A DNA stretch of 64,000 nucleotides from an uncultured bacterium (lineage in GTDB: Bacteria; Verrucomicrobiota; Lentisphaeria; Oligosphaerales; Oligosphaeraceae), in contig CACYQT010000002.1 in assembly GCA_902776645.1 (NCBI GenBank), forward strand, positions 1 through 64,000. The letters are read 5' to 3'. The position numbers and the translations under genes are program-made. Of this stretch, positions 8,093 to 16,714 are shown piece after piece. Within the stretch, counting starts at the first letter, position 1. Each line of letters starts with the position of its first letter. The notes under the pieces were generated by a model, which worked only from the letters and a program-made list of their open reading frames with translations, made no database searches and was not told where the DNA came from.

Positions 8093-9850
8093 ATGATGGA
8101 AACGATCCAGCATAAAGCGGAATTCTGCGTGGTCGGCGGTGGTCTGGCGGGCATGGCGGCGGCCGTGGCGGCGGCGCGTCATGGGGCGAAGACGGTTTTG
8201 ATACAGGATCGTCCTGTTCTAGGCGGCAATGCGTCCAGCGAATGCCGCATGTGGATTTCGGGGGCGCGGAACGACGTCCATGAGACAGGCTACGTGGAGG
8301 AGCTGAAGCTGGAGAACAACTACCGCAACCCGCAGCTAAGCTGGTCGATATGGGACAGCATCACCTACGAATCCGTCCGTTTCCAGCCGAATCTGGAGGT
8401 GATTCTGAACTGCTCCGTGAACGATCTGACGATGGACGGCATGCGCATCACGTCGGTGAAAGGCTGGCAGCTGACGACGCAGACGTGGCATGTCGTGGAG
8501 GCGGATTTGTTCGCGGATTGTTCTGGCGATTCGATTCTCGCGCCGTTGTCCGGAGCGGATTTCCGCATCGGACGCGAGGCCCGCAACGAGTTCGGAGAGG
8601 ATTTCGGGCCGGATGAAGACGATTTGAAGACGATGGGCATGAGCTGTCTCATCCAGGCCAGAGAGACGGATTCGCCGAAGAAATTCATCCCGCCGGCATG
8701 GGCGAACAAGTATTTGACGGACGATGACATGCCGAACCGCGGCCATGGCTACCGCGGCCTGAGCAATTTCTGGTGGATCGAACTGGGTGGCGAAGATGAT
8801 TCCATCCGTGATACAGAAGTCATCCGCGACCGCCTGCTCGCTGTCGCCTTCGGCGTGTGGGACCATATCAAAAATCATGGCGACCACAAGGCCGACAATT
8901 GGATTTTGGATTGGGTCGGCTTCCTGCCGGGCAAACGTGAGTCGCGCCGCTATCTTGGCGACCATATTCTCACGCAGCAGGAAATCAAGGCGGGAGGGCG
9001 TTTCGACGACATGGTCGCCTACGGCGGCTGGCCGATGGACGACCACGATCCGGCGGGCATGAACGGCACGGGTCGCCCGAACATGAACTATCCCGCGCCG
9101 TCGCCGTATGGCATCCCTTATAGAAGCCTCTACTCGCGAAACGTGGAGAATCTGTTCTTCGCGGGGCGGAACATCTCCGTGACGCATGCGGCGTTGAGTT
9201 CGACGCGTGTCATGGCGACTTGCGCGACGGTCGGCCAGGCGGTCGGCATCGCGGCGGCGATCGCCGCCGCCAACGGCTTGACGCCGCGAGGCGTCTATGA
9301 GCAACGGATTCAAGAACTTCAGAATGCGCTCATGGACGACGACTGCTATCTGCCGTGGCATGTGCGGCCGATTGCGGAATTATCGAAAAACGCCATTCTA
9401 CGTGCTTCCGAAGGCGATCCGGAGCCGTTGCGAAACGGCATCGACCGGCCGCTGGACGGCCAGGAGAACGTCTGGTCATGCCAGCCGAACGGCTGGGCGG
9501 AATACGATTTCGGGCGGACGGTTCCACTGAAACGCGCGCGGATGATTTTCGACAGCGACTTGAATCGCAAAGGGCAGGGCGACTGTGCGTATTACGAAGA
9601 GCGCAACCTGCTGTCGAACTACCCGCTGAACCAGCCGGACCGTCCTGTTCCCGCCACGCTGGTGAAGTCGTTCAGATTGGACGTGAAAGACGCAAATGGC
9701 TTGTGGAAAACGGTTTGGGAAACGACGACCAACCATCAGCGACTGGTTGTCGTTCCGCTGGATTGCGACGGCTGCGCCGTCCGCATCGTCCCGACGGAGA
9801 CATGGGGCGCGCCATCATGCAGATTGTTTGCGTTTGAAGTCGGTGACTGA
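8093..9850 (+). CDS. FAD-dependent oxidoreductase (FAD_oxidored family) with C-terminal jelly-roll domain
   Basis: The 585-residue protein has an N-terminal dinucleotide fold, FCVVGGGLAGMAAAVAAARHG, then LGGNASSECRMWISGA, which recurs in its paralogue at 36453-38297. The middle contains LPGKRESRRYLGDHIL and the second FAD-contact motif FFAGRNISVTHAALSSTRVM. The last 130 residues resemble an F5/8 type C beta sandwich. This family sits in many polysaccharide loci of PVC bacteria and Bacteroidetes, and its sugar-linked substrate is unknown. No signal peptide is seen. Two ATG codons in tandem (8093, 8096) follow AGGAAA. It diverges from hisF with a 151-base shared spacer. Confidence 0.8.
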   Translation: MMETIQHKAEFCVVGGGLAGMAAAVAAARHGAKTVLIQDRPVLGGNASSECRMWISGARNDVHETGYVEELKLENNYRNPQLSWSIWDSITYESVRFQPNLEVILNCSVNDLTMDGMRITSVKGWQLTTQTWHVVEADLFADCSGDSILAPLSGADFRIGREARNEFGEDFGPDEDDLKTMGMSCLIQARETDSPKKFIPPAWANKYLTDDDMPNRGHGYRGLSNFWWIELGGEDDSIRDTEVIRDRLLAVAFGVWDHIKNHGDHKADNWILDWVGFLPGKRESRRYLGDHILTQQEIKAGGRFDDMVAYGGWPMDDHDPAGMNGTGRPNMNYPAPSPYGIPYRSLYSRNVENLFFAGRNISVTHAALSSTRVMATCATVGQAVGIAAAIAAANGLTPRGVYEQRIQELQNALMDDDCYLPWHVRPIAELSKNAILRASEGDPEPLRNGIDRPLDGQENVWSCQPNGWAEYDFGRTVPLKRARMIFDSDLNRKGQGDCAYYEERNLLSNYPLNQPDRPVPATLVKSFRLDVKDANGLWKTVWETTTNHQRLVVVPLDCDGCAVRIVPTETWGAPSCRLFAFEVGD

Positions 9851-9925
9851 AGTGGTCTATTTACAGGCGGAAAGACGGGCTGATTGATCCGTTCGTCATG
9901 ATGGAAAATTAAAATATCGCATTTG

Positions 9926-9979
9926 CTTATTTTAAGATAACGGATTATCTTAAAATAAGAACAGGTGTTATTTTAAGAT
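9926..9979 (+). promoter_or_regulatory. Palindromic operator or leader hairpin upstream of fic
   Basis: CTTATTTTAAGATAA (9926-9940) and its exact complement TTATCTTAAAATAAG (9945-9959) form a 15-base perfect inverted repeat with a 4-base centre. A third, direct half-site TTATTTTAAGAT lies at 9968-9979, 11 bases before the fic ATG. The Fic protein has a winged-helix-like C-terminus, so self-control is plausible. Confidence 0.6.
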
Positions 9980-9990
9980 GGGGACGAATC

Positions 9991-11136
9991 ATGAAGCGCG
10001 GTTTACAAGGCCGTTATCAAACGGTCAGCACAATTGGTGAAAATGTCAAGGCCTTTATTCCCAATCCTTTGCCTCCAATTCCTGAATTGGAGGTGACAGG
10101 CGTTTTGCATAAAAAACTTGATGACGCCGCCTTTCTTTTGGGGAAGTTGGACGGTGCGTCGAATCTGCTGCCGGATGTCGGTCTGTTTCTTTATATGTTT
10201 ATTCGGAAAGAAGCGGTATTGTCATCGATGATAGAGGGAACACAATCGTCTCTTTCCGATCTGTTGCTTTTTGAATTGAAGGAAAGGCCGGGTGTGCCAG
10301 TGGATGACGTACAAGAAGTGAGCAATTATGTTGATGCGATGAACCATGGACTGAAACGCTTGAATGAAGGTTTTCCGATTTCACTACGGTTGATTCGAGA
10401 AATACATGCGAAGTTGTTGTCCAATGGCCGTGGTAGCGATCGTAATCCAGGGGAATTTCGTCATAGTCAGAATTGGATTGGGGGAACACGTCCAGGCAAT
10501 GCTTTTTTTGTTCCACCGCCACCGGAAGAAGCTGAAAAATGCATGTGGAAACTGGAGGAATTCCTTCATGATGAATCCATTCCTCTTCTCATCAAGGTGG
10601 CATTGATGCATGTTCAGTTTGAGACCATTCATCCGTTTCTTGATGGTAACGGCAGGACCGGACGATTGTTGATTACCTTGTTGCTCTGCGATGGCGGTAT
10701 GCTGAAGTTGCCTCTTTTATATTTAAGCTATTATTTCAAATCTTATCGACAATATTATTATGATTTGCTAAACAGCACGCGTGAAAATGGCGATTGGGAA
10801 CGCTGGTTGGATTTCTTTTTGGATGCGATCATTGAAACCGCCAAAGAGAGCAACTCAGTCATTTTCAAGTTGCATGAGCAAATCCAAAGTGATCGAAAGA
10901 AAATTGCTTCTCTTGGGAGAGGAGGCGTTTCGGCCTTGGCGGTGCATCAGGCCATGTTGCGTCATCCGATTGCTGACATAGCCAAATTGAAGGAGATGAC
11001 TGGCCTTGTAAACGCCACGATCGGCAGTGCATTAAGGCGATTGCTGGAATTGGATATTATTGAAGAAACAACTGGAAACAGGCGAAACCGTTTGTTCTGT
11101 TATACTCATTATATGGATAAGTTGTCGCTGTCATGA
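9991..11136 (+). CDS. Fic-domain protein (class II, N-terminal inhibitory helix, C-terminal winged helix)
   Basis: The 381-residue protein carries the Fic core HPFLDGNGRTGR (residues 214-225), with the catalytic His and the Asp/Gly/Arg loop that binds the nucleotide. The inhibitory motif S-x-x-x-E-G is present as SSMIEG (78-83) before the Fic core, which is class II self-inhibition. Residues about 310-381 look like a winged helix. Such proteins usually AMP-ylate a hydroxyl side chain of a target protein. The gene is more AT-rich than its neighbours, with unlike codon use, and stands next to a truncated YhcG gene, so both may have arrived by transfer. GGGGAC precedes the ATG. Confidence 0.88.
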   Translation: MKRGLQGRYQTVSTIGENVKAFIPNPLPPIPELEVTGVLHKKLDDAAFLLGKLDGASNLLPDVGLFLYMFIRKEAVLSSMIEGTQSSLSDLLLFELKERPGVPVDDVQEVSNYVDAMNHGLKRLNEGFPISLRLIREIHAKLLSNGRGSDRNPGEFRHSQNWIGGTRPGNAFFVPPPPEEAEKCMWKLEEFLHDESIPLLIKVALMHVQFETIHPFLDGNGRTGRLLITLLLCDGGMLKLPLLYLSYYFKSYRQYYYDLLNSTRENGDWERWLDFFLDAIIETAKESNSVIFKLHEQIQSDRKKIASLGRGGVSALAVHQAMLRHPIADIAKLKEMTGLVNATIGSALRRLLELDIIEETTGNRRNRLFCYTHYMDKLSLS

Positions 11137-11150
11137 GCTTTTCATGGTGA

Positions 11151-11197
11151 TTAACGTTGCAATTTTTTTGCGTTTTTTTGAAAAATTGTAACGTTAA
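11151..11197. terminator. Long hairpin between fic and the YhcG-like gene
   Basis: TTAACGTTGCAATTTTT (11151-11167) pairs with AAAAATTGTAACGTTAA (11181-11197) with a single mismatch around a T-rich loop. It lies between two convergent genes and could end transcription from both sides. Confidence 0.55.
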
Positions 11198-11230
11198 ACG
11201 CCACTTTTCGAGTTTTTACACATCCATTTG

Positions 11231-11791
11231 TCATGGATGCATGGCTGTCTCCATATATGTGACATGCGAATTTTCGTTACCGTCTGCGGATGCCTTAGTC
11301 TGCTGAATATAGAACAGGGCTTTTTGTGGATTTCCCTTGCATTTTACCAAAATATTGCGATGGTGTCCCCACGGAATGGAAAAAATCGTGCCTAATTCAA
11401 TTTCGGGCACAACTTGTGCCCGTTTTAGCTTTTTCAATTCAGGCACAACTTGTGCCTGAATTGCATTGTATTGATTATCTTGCTGTATTCCTGTAGTGAC
11501 GTAAGGTGCGTATAATTCATAGAAACGTTTCATATAACGCAAGTTTGTGGGAGAAAAACCACTCGATTGTGGCAAGACATTGTGCAAATCTATGGATAGA
11601 TTTTCATAAAAACTGCTTCCCCAGCGGAATTCGGCCTTCATTCTGACAATGTCCCTTCCAAGTGACCAATAGAAGGCAAGCATGCCGCTATTTACAGCCA
11701 TGGCCGCCTTAATCTGGTATTGTCTGAAACGTCTGCTGATTTCAGAAATCCACTCTTTATATTCTTGGTCACTTTTTATTAGTTCGCTCAT
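11231..11791 (-). pseudogene. DUF1016/YhcG-type PDDEXK nuclease gene, C-terminally truncated
   Basis: The 186 residues match the N-terminal DUF1016 domain: YWSLGRDIVR, SGFSPTNLRYMKRFYE, then IPWGHHRNIL, which normally leads into the C-terminal PDDEXK nuclease domain. Full proteins have about 330-350 residues. Here the frame ends shortly after the conserved FYIQQT, and the nuclease half is absent. The break falls at an 18-base string that recurs at 11990-12007. YhcG proteins are linked to DNA-end processing and stand beside restriction and toxin genes. The N-terminal part may still bind partners, but nuclease activity is not expected. Low GC, like the neighbouring fic gene. Confidence 0.75.
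11279..11296. repeat. 18-base direct repeat, left copy
   Basis: ACCGTCTGCGGATGCCTT occurs here, within the tail of the truncated YhcG frame, and again at 11990-12007, where it encodes the last residues of the GH28-like protein. The 711 bases between the two starts contain the conserved part of the YhcG fragment. Confidence 0.8.
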
Positions 11792-11987
11792 CTTCGTTCT
11801 CGCATGATTTCAGAAGGCGTTCCTTTGTACCTATCTCAAAGTCTTGAAATTGACGGAAAATCATTTATGTCTTGTTAATTTGCATTCCTTTTTGTTTTTT
11901 TCAATAAGGATAGACAAAAAATATCTCCTATTCTATAAAAATAATTAGATGGGATGATTGATTATTGATTTGATATGCAAATGCTTC

Positions 11988-13172
11988 TCACCGTCTGCGG
12001 ATGCCTTTGGCGGGGCGGCAGTTGTCGTTGACAACAATGTCCTGCGAGGCGACGATGTCGAAATCGGTCGTCCAGGCGGGATTGTCGGCCAGCCAATGGA
12101 CGCGGACTTTGTCGAAATCAATGGACTGGCTGTGTTTGATTTCGAAGGCGGCGTCCGTGGAGGAACGGCCCCACCAGCCTTTGGCGTTTCTGTCGGGGCA
12201 TGGGCCGCAGCCGCCGTAAGCCAGATCGATGTCGGAAAATCCGATGTCGGAGATGGTTCCGACGTTGTTGCCGTGAATATAGGACGTCAGCGTCGCCTTG
12301 CCGCGAATCTGCGAGAAATGGATCCGGCTGATGGAAGAGGGGCTTTTGATTTCAAAATTGTCGTTGTTGTCCAGCTTCAGATTCAGGAAGCGTTCGACAT
12401 CCAGCTGGAGGTTGGAGAAGGAGACGTCCGAAATCGTGACGCCTTTGATACTTTTAGGGCCGTATTTGGAGATGACGCAGACGGCCGTGCGCGTTTCCGT
12501 GATGACGATGTTGGAGAATGTGCAGTTGCGCACGACGCCGCTACCGACGCCGATGCGCAAAGCATTGGCATAGCCGCTCTTGAGCACGCAGTTCGAGACG
12601 GCGACCATCTCGCAGGGCTTCGGCGCGGACAGCCGCGCATCATCGCCGCGGAGGGTGATGCAGTCGTCGGAGGAGTCGATGACGCAGTTGGTTACGGTGA
12701 CGAAACGGCAGCAGTCGATGTCGATGCCGTCCTGGTTGGCGACGTGGACGTCGCCGTGGATGTGGACGTTGCTGATGGTGGCGAATTCGCAGCCATGGAG
12801 GAAGCATGTCCAGTAGGGGGAGTTGCGAAGATTGACATCGTCGATCCAGATGTTCTGTGATTCGCAGAAATAGAGCATCTGGGAGGGACGCCAAGTCCGT
12901 TTGTACCACAAACCATTGGGTTCCAGTTCGTTGAGGAAGGCCTTATGGTTGCCGTCGATGGTGCCGCCGCCGCGGATGACGACATCGTGCTGCTCAAGGC
13001 AGACGATGAAATGGCCGCCGCTGGCGATTTCGTTGACGGAGAACCAGTTCTGCGGGCAGAAATCGGCGGCGTTGTAGTCCTGCGGATCGGGGCTGGCCAG
13101 AAGTTTCTGAATGGCCGCCGTGTCTTTTGTGATGCCGTCGCCGACGGCGCCGAAGTCTCTGACGTTGTTCAT
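11988..13172 (-). CDS. GH28-like beta-helix protein with altered active site
   Basis: The 394-residue right-handed beta-helix begins with the family opener VRDFGAVGDGITKDTAAIQ. GH28 landmarks are partly kept: N146-x-D148 (NQDGID) and the Asp pair D169-D170 (SSDDCI). The catalytic-site His of the usual GHG motif is missing, since the segment reads SGYANALRIG at 199-208, and the RIK motif is RIG. It may be an inactive carbohydrate-binding helix or a subfamily with another specificity. No signal peptide is seen from the chosen ATG at 13172, which follows AAGGATAAG at the right distance. A longer frame to 13262 runs into a dispersed repeat and is rejected as start. Confidence 0.75.
   Translation of the reverse strand: MNNVRDFGAVGDGITKDTAAIQKLLASPDPQDYNAADFCPQNWFSVNEIASGGHFIVCLEQHDVVIRGGGTIDGNHKAFLNELEPNGLWYKRTWRPSQMLYFCESQNIWIDDVNLRNSPYWTCFLHGCEFATISNVHIHGDVHVANQDGIDIDCCRFVTVTNCVIDSSDDCITLRGDDARLSAPKPCEMVAVSNCVLKSGYANALRIGVGSGVVRNCTFSNIVITETRTAVCVISKYGPKSIKGVTISDVSFSNLQLDVERFLNLKLDNNDNFEIKSPSSISRIHFSQIRGKATLTSYIHGNNVGTISDIGFSDIDLAYGGCGPCPDRNAKGWWGRSSTDAAFEIKHSQSIDFDKVRVHWLADNPAWTTDFDIVASQDIVVNDNCRPAKGIRRR
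11990..12007. repeat. 18-base direct repeat, right copy
   Basis: Identical to 11279-11296. Here it overlaps the stop codon and last codons (K-G-I-R-R-R) of the GH28-like gene. Confidence 0.8.
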
Positions 13173-13197
13173 GCGCTTATCCTTTTCTTTCAATTTG

Positions 13198-13232
13198 TTA
13201 GAACCACTAATGGACACGAATGGACACGAATG
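13198..13232. repeat. CCACGAATGGACAC-type repeat (copy 2)
   Basis: Three imperfect ATGGACACGA units, matching 611-645 and 44293-44325. It lies directly upstream of the GH28-like gene's ribosome binding site. Confidence 0.6.
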
Positions 13233-13295
13233 CCTCGCCTCGCGCGGAGATGCTTTTTGCAAAAAACAAGAAAATAAAGGATCGTATTACAAAAT

Positions 13296-13333
13296 GCCTC
13301 ACCGCTATTGGTTTTATGGCGGTGAGGCTTTTT
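13296..13333 (-). terminator. Hairpin downstream of the DUF4091 gene
   Basis: GCCTCACCGC (13296-13305) and GCGGTGAGGC (13319-13328) are a perfect 10-base inverted repeat with T-rich flank on the plus strand. The only gene that could end here is the minus-strand gene at 13375-15861, where the following sequence is only moderately U-rich. The arm sequence recurs at about 649-657. Confidence 0.5.
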
Positions 13334-13335
13334 GC

Positions 13336-13371
13336 ATTTGCTTTAAGCTTTCGGCTTCAAGTTTTTAGCTC
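13336..13371. repeat. Dispersed AGCTTT-type repeat (copy 4)
   Basis: ATTTGCTTTAAGCTTTCGGC and a T-rich tail, four bases from the stop of the following minus-strand gene, in the same position as copies 1 and 2. Confidence 0.5.
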
Positions 13372-13374
13372 TGT

Positions 13375-15861
13375 TTACTTTCTCCAGCCACGAACGCCGA
13401 AGACGCCCTTCCACGGGTTGATGCTGGCGGAGAAGCCGCATTCTTCGATGAGATCCGCGATGTGGTCGCGCCACTTGCGGAGCTCCTGCGGGTCGCGGGA
13501 ATAGACGTCCATGCCTTTGACAAGCGTTTCCGGAACGACGAGGGCGTCCTGCGCCTCCTTCAGCCATCTTCTTTCAGCGGCGGAAATCAGCTGCTTGTTC
13601 GTGACTTGCTTGACGGCGTCTTCCAGGATGCAGAAGTAGGCGTAGTCTTCCTGTCCGTCGCGGTAGTTTTCGAGACGGATGGAGGGAAGCGGATTGCCGT
13701 CGCTGTCGCAGTGGAAGAGGGAGCCGTCGCCGTGGTAGACGGTCCATGAAACAGGATTCCATGTGGTATAAGGTCCTGCGGCGCAGTCGATACCTTTATT
13801 ATTGTTCCAGATGGAGGTGTGGTAGTAGAGGAAGCCGTCGGGGCGGAATTTGGCCGTCTGCGCGCCCATGAGGAGGCGGGATTCGATGGCAGCGTATTCG
13901 ACGAACCAGTTGGTGAACGGATTGTGCGGTCCGCAGCAGATGTACCACCAGACGTATTTGCCGGCGGCGCGGGCGGCGGGAATCTTGTCGACGGTGCGCT
14001 GATAGACGGGCGTGAGGGGGCACCATGCGTCCATGGTCTTGACGACGGAGTTGGCGCCGTAGGTGGCGTCATAGCTTGTGGTCATGAGCAGGACTTCGGG
14101 GAAGGCCTTGCGGAGGGCTTGCGCACAGCGTTCGAGAATCGCGAACTGGTCCTGTCCGCGTTCGTCGAAGCCGTAGATGTAGGCGTATTCGAGAAGGCCG
14201 AGCTCCTTCGCCTTTTCATAGGCGGGGCGGAGGCGGTCGATGGTCTGTTTCATCTTCTCTTCGAAGCCTTTTTCTTCGACGCCGCCGTTGAAGACGTTGC
14301 CGAGATTGAAGGCGGTGAGGCGGCCTTGCTTGTGGAGGCGCTGGATGATGTCGAAGTCGGGGGAGCCGCCGCGGTAGAGGTGGTCGTAGTCGATCTGGTA
14401 GTCCGCCAGGAAGTCGGAATATTTGAACTTCATGGTGTCGTAGTCTTCCTTCACGCAGCACTGCTTGTGGTTGAATCCGAACGTGATGGCGGTCGGCAGG
14501 GCGGTGTTGGCGGGGACGTTGAAGTCGCGGACTTTGATCTGGAGGTTAAGCGTGACGGGATCGGCGCCTTCGGCCTTGACGATGGCCTGGCCCGTGTAGA
14601 TGCCGGCGGGCTGTTCGGTTCCCGCGCGGAAGCGGAGCCAGAAGGTCTGAATGTCGCGCGGCTTGATGTTCACGTTCTGGCAGCCGCGGAGGATGGGATC
14701 CGGCCACCAGCCGACGTAGGAGACTTTGTAGGGCGGCCGATTGACGGTCTTGACGTAGCCGACCGTGTCCGTATCGACTTTTTCAAGTTTGTTGCCTTTA
14801 TCGTCTTTCAACGGCGTGACGTCGATCGTCACGTTTTTCAGTTCATTGTTGCCGCGCGGCATGACGGCGATCTGGACGCTTTCCCATTCGTTGCGGGCGA
14901 GCGACAGATCGACGGTCTTGACGACCTGCACGTCAAACGGCATGTCCTTCGGGAGGATCTTGACCATGGAGCTGGCGGTTCCGACGAGCATCTTCGGGTT
15001 GTCGAAGCCTTCGAGAATGGAGTCGCGCTGGAATTTCAAGATGGAGGGGAGGCGTTCGAATGTTTCAGGCATTTCCAGCAATGTCTGGCGAAGTTCGGCG
15101 TATTCGTCCATCGTGAGATCTTCCTTGGCGAGTTTGCGTTCGCAGTTGCCGAGGCGGCGATGGATGGTGCGTTTGGCGTCGGCGAGCTTGTCCTTCAATT
15201 CGGGCATGTCGCAGAGGGCGCCAAGATTATTGACGACTTTTTCGGCGGCCTCTTTGGCGGCGATGAGCGCGGGGCCGCTGAGGGCGGTGAGTTGCTTCAC
15301 GAAGCTCGTGGGGACTTCCGGAAGCTTTTCGCCTTTCTTGAGAAGCATGATGTCGGCGATGAAAAGATCCATGTCCGCTTCGGGGCGCTGCGTGAAGAGA
15401 TGGAGAATGGATATGTCCTTGCGGTCGACGGTCTTGGGGAATTTGGAAAGATTGACGACGCAACGCGTGCAGCCGCTGCCTTCTATGGTGAAGCTTTCGC
15501 CGAGAGCTTGGCGGAAGGGGATCTTCGAGTCGGAGATGAAGAGGGAGAGGCGCTGCGGCTCCGGATTCGGATTGGTGACGTCGAGGAGGAGACGGTCGTA
15601 TTCCGTCCAGTCCGCAATGCGCGGTTTGGCTTCGCAGGACGGCCATTCGGGCATGCCTTTCACCCATTTGGGCGTCTTGAAGCGGAGGCTGTTGAGGCTG
15701 AAGATGGCGTAGTCTTTCGCGGGCGTGAGCGGCTCGAGCTTCTGGGAGGCGATTCGCCAGAGCTTGAAGTCGCTTTCCGTGTTGAAATTGAACGCGAAAT
15801 CGGCGGCGGTTGCGGAAAGGCAAGCGCACAGGGAAAGGATGGAGCAGATGGATCGTTTCAT
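13375..15861 (-). CDS. Secreted DUF4091 / GH123-like protein
   Basis: The 828-residue product starts with a signal peptide (MKRSICSILSLCACLSATAA). Residues about 22-190 form a beta-sandwich module, and a helical stretch with several coiled-coil-like heptads (about 200-290) follows. The remainder has the layout of DUF4091 proteins: an immunoglobulin-like domain (about 310-460), a TIM barrel with AYIYGFDERG, where the D-E pair matches the catalytic position of GH123 hexosaminidases, and the family-ending LENYRDGQEDYAYFCIL. It probably releases an N-acetylhexosamine or related sugar outside the cytoplasm. Substrate is inferred only from family. A dispersed repeat and hairpin follow its stop. Confidence 0.75.
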   Translation of the reverse strand: MKRSICSILSLCACLSATAADFAFNFNTESDFKLWRIASQKLEPLTPAKDYAIFSLNSLRFKTPKWVKGMPEWPSCEAKPRIADWTEYDRLLLDVTNPNPEPQRLSLFISDSKIPFRQALGESFTIEGSGCTRCVVNLSKFPKTVDRKDISILHLFTQRPEADMDLFIADIMLLKKGEKLPEVPTSFVKQLTALSGPALIAAKEAAEKVVNNLGALCDMPELKDKLADAKRTIHRRLGNCERKLAKEDLTMDEYAELRQTLLEMPETFERLPSILKFQRDSILEGFDNPKMLVGTASSMVKILPKDMPFDVQVVKTVDLSLARNEWESVQIAVMPRGNNELKNVTIDVTPLKDDKGNKLEKVDTDTVGYVKTVNRPPYKVSYVGWWPDPILRGCQNVNIKPRDIQTFWLRFRAGTEQPAGIYTGQAIVKAEGADPVTLNLQIKVRDFNVPANTALPTAITFGFNHKQCCVKEDYDTMKFKYSDFLADYQIDYDHLYRGGSPDFDIIQRLHKQGRLTAFNLGNVFNGGVEEKGFEEKMKQTIDRLRPAYEKAKELGLLEYAYIYGFDERGQDQFAILERCAQALRKAFPEVLLMTTSYDATYGANSVVKTMDAWCPLTPVYQRTVDKIPAARAAGKYVWWYICCGPHNPFTNWFVEYAAIESRLLMGAQTAKFRPDGFLYYHTSIWNNNKGIDCAAGPYTTWNPVSWTVYHGDGSLFHCDSDGNPLPSIRLENYRDGQEDYAYFCILEDAVKQVTNKQLISAAERRWLKEAQDALVVPETLVKGMDVYSRDPQELRKWRDHIADLIEECGFSASINPWKGVFGVRGWRK

Positions 15862-15897
15862 GTTTTGCCTTTATTATATATTATGGTAAAGAAAAAA

Positions 15898-16608
15898 TTA
15901 CTTTCTGCGGCCGGTGAAGCGGAGGATGTAGAGGAAGAGGTTGATGAAATCCAGATAGAGGGAAAGCGCCGCGATGACGGCGACACCGCCGTGGTCGATC
16001 CCCATGTCGTTGATTTTCTTGATCTTCTGTGTGTCGTAAGCCGTGAGGCCGACGAAGATGATGATGCCGATCACGCTCGTGACGAGCTCCACGACACTGG
16101 ATTTGAGGAAGATGTTCACGAGGCTTGTGATGATCAGGCCGAACAGCCCCATGAGCAGCAGGTTGCCGAGCGATGTCAGATCACGCTTCGTGACAAGCCC
16201 GTAGAGGCTCATGACGCCGAACGTGCCGCCTGTGATGAAAAACGCCTGCGCGATCGATCCTAGACGGTAGCTGTAGAAGAGCGTAGACAGCGTCACGCCG
16301 TTGAGCGCCGCGTAGCCGATGAAGCAGAGGAAGGCGGCCATCGCCGAAAGCTTCGTGGCCGCGACGGACAGCACGATGACCAGAATCAGTTCGCCGACGA
16401 GACACGGGACGATGATCCGCGCAAGCGTCTCCAACGGAACATAGTGGAACAAGCTGTGCGCGATGAAGGCGGTCAGGAAGAGACCGAGCGTCATCAAGCC
16501 GTAGACTTTGTTGATGAAGGATGCGGTGCGGACGGCATGCGCCTCTTGCGGCGGCATATAGACGCTTTCATCCGCGGCGCGGCGGTATTCATTTGGATCG
16601 TAGCTCAT
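15898..16608 (-). CDS. Bax inhibitor-1/YccA family membrane protein
   Basis: The 236-residue protein has a soluble N-terminus of about 30 residues and seven hydrophobic segments. The family end is typical: VGLTAYDTQKIKK followed by SLYLDFINLFLYILRF, with the conserved Asp residues of the pH-sensing pair. Bacterial members are inner-membrane proteins, some acting as calcium leak channels and some binding FtsH. An AAGGAGATTC site precedes the ATG. It is 36 bases before the upstream end of the DUF4091 gene, so the two may be cotranscribed, though no functional link is known. Confidence 0.88.
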   Translation of the reverse strand: MSYDPNEYRRAADESVYMPPQEAHAVRTASFINKVYGLMTLGLFLTAFIAHSLFHYVPLETLARIIVPCLVGELILVIVLSVAATKLSAMAAFLCFIGYAALNGVTLSTLFYSYRLGSIAQAFFITGGTFGVMSLYGLVTKRDLTSLGNLLLMGLFGLIITSLVNIFLKSSVVELVTSVIGIIIFVGLTAYDTQKIKKINDMGIDHGGVAVIAALSLYLDFINLFLYILRFTGRRK

Positions 16609-16623
16609 AAGAATCTCCTTTTT

Positions 16624-16648
16624 TCTAGAAGCTCTAGAAGCTCTAGAG
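16624..16648. repeat. CTAGAAG word repeat
   Basis: CTAGAAGCT occurs in tandem almost three times, just upstream of the BI-1 ribosome binding site. See 7116-7179 and 38294-38370. Confidence 0.6.
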
Positions 16649-16714
16649 TAAACCAGATGTGGAATGCAATATTTCAGATGTTAGCCAATGACAATAGACT
16701 TATAAGCGCAAGGT

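Noticed and set aside
11988-13262. Longer N-terminus for the GH28-like protein
   Set aside because: The added 30 residues translate the ACGAATGGACAC repeat, and a good ribosome site stands before ATG 13172.
13819-16263. Long open plus-strand frame (814 codons) opposite the DUF4091 and BI-1 genes
   Set aside because: It crosses the gap between two recognised minus-strand genes, is very rich in Asp/Glu/Val and resembles nothing; a mirror of codon bias.
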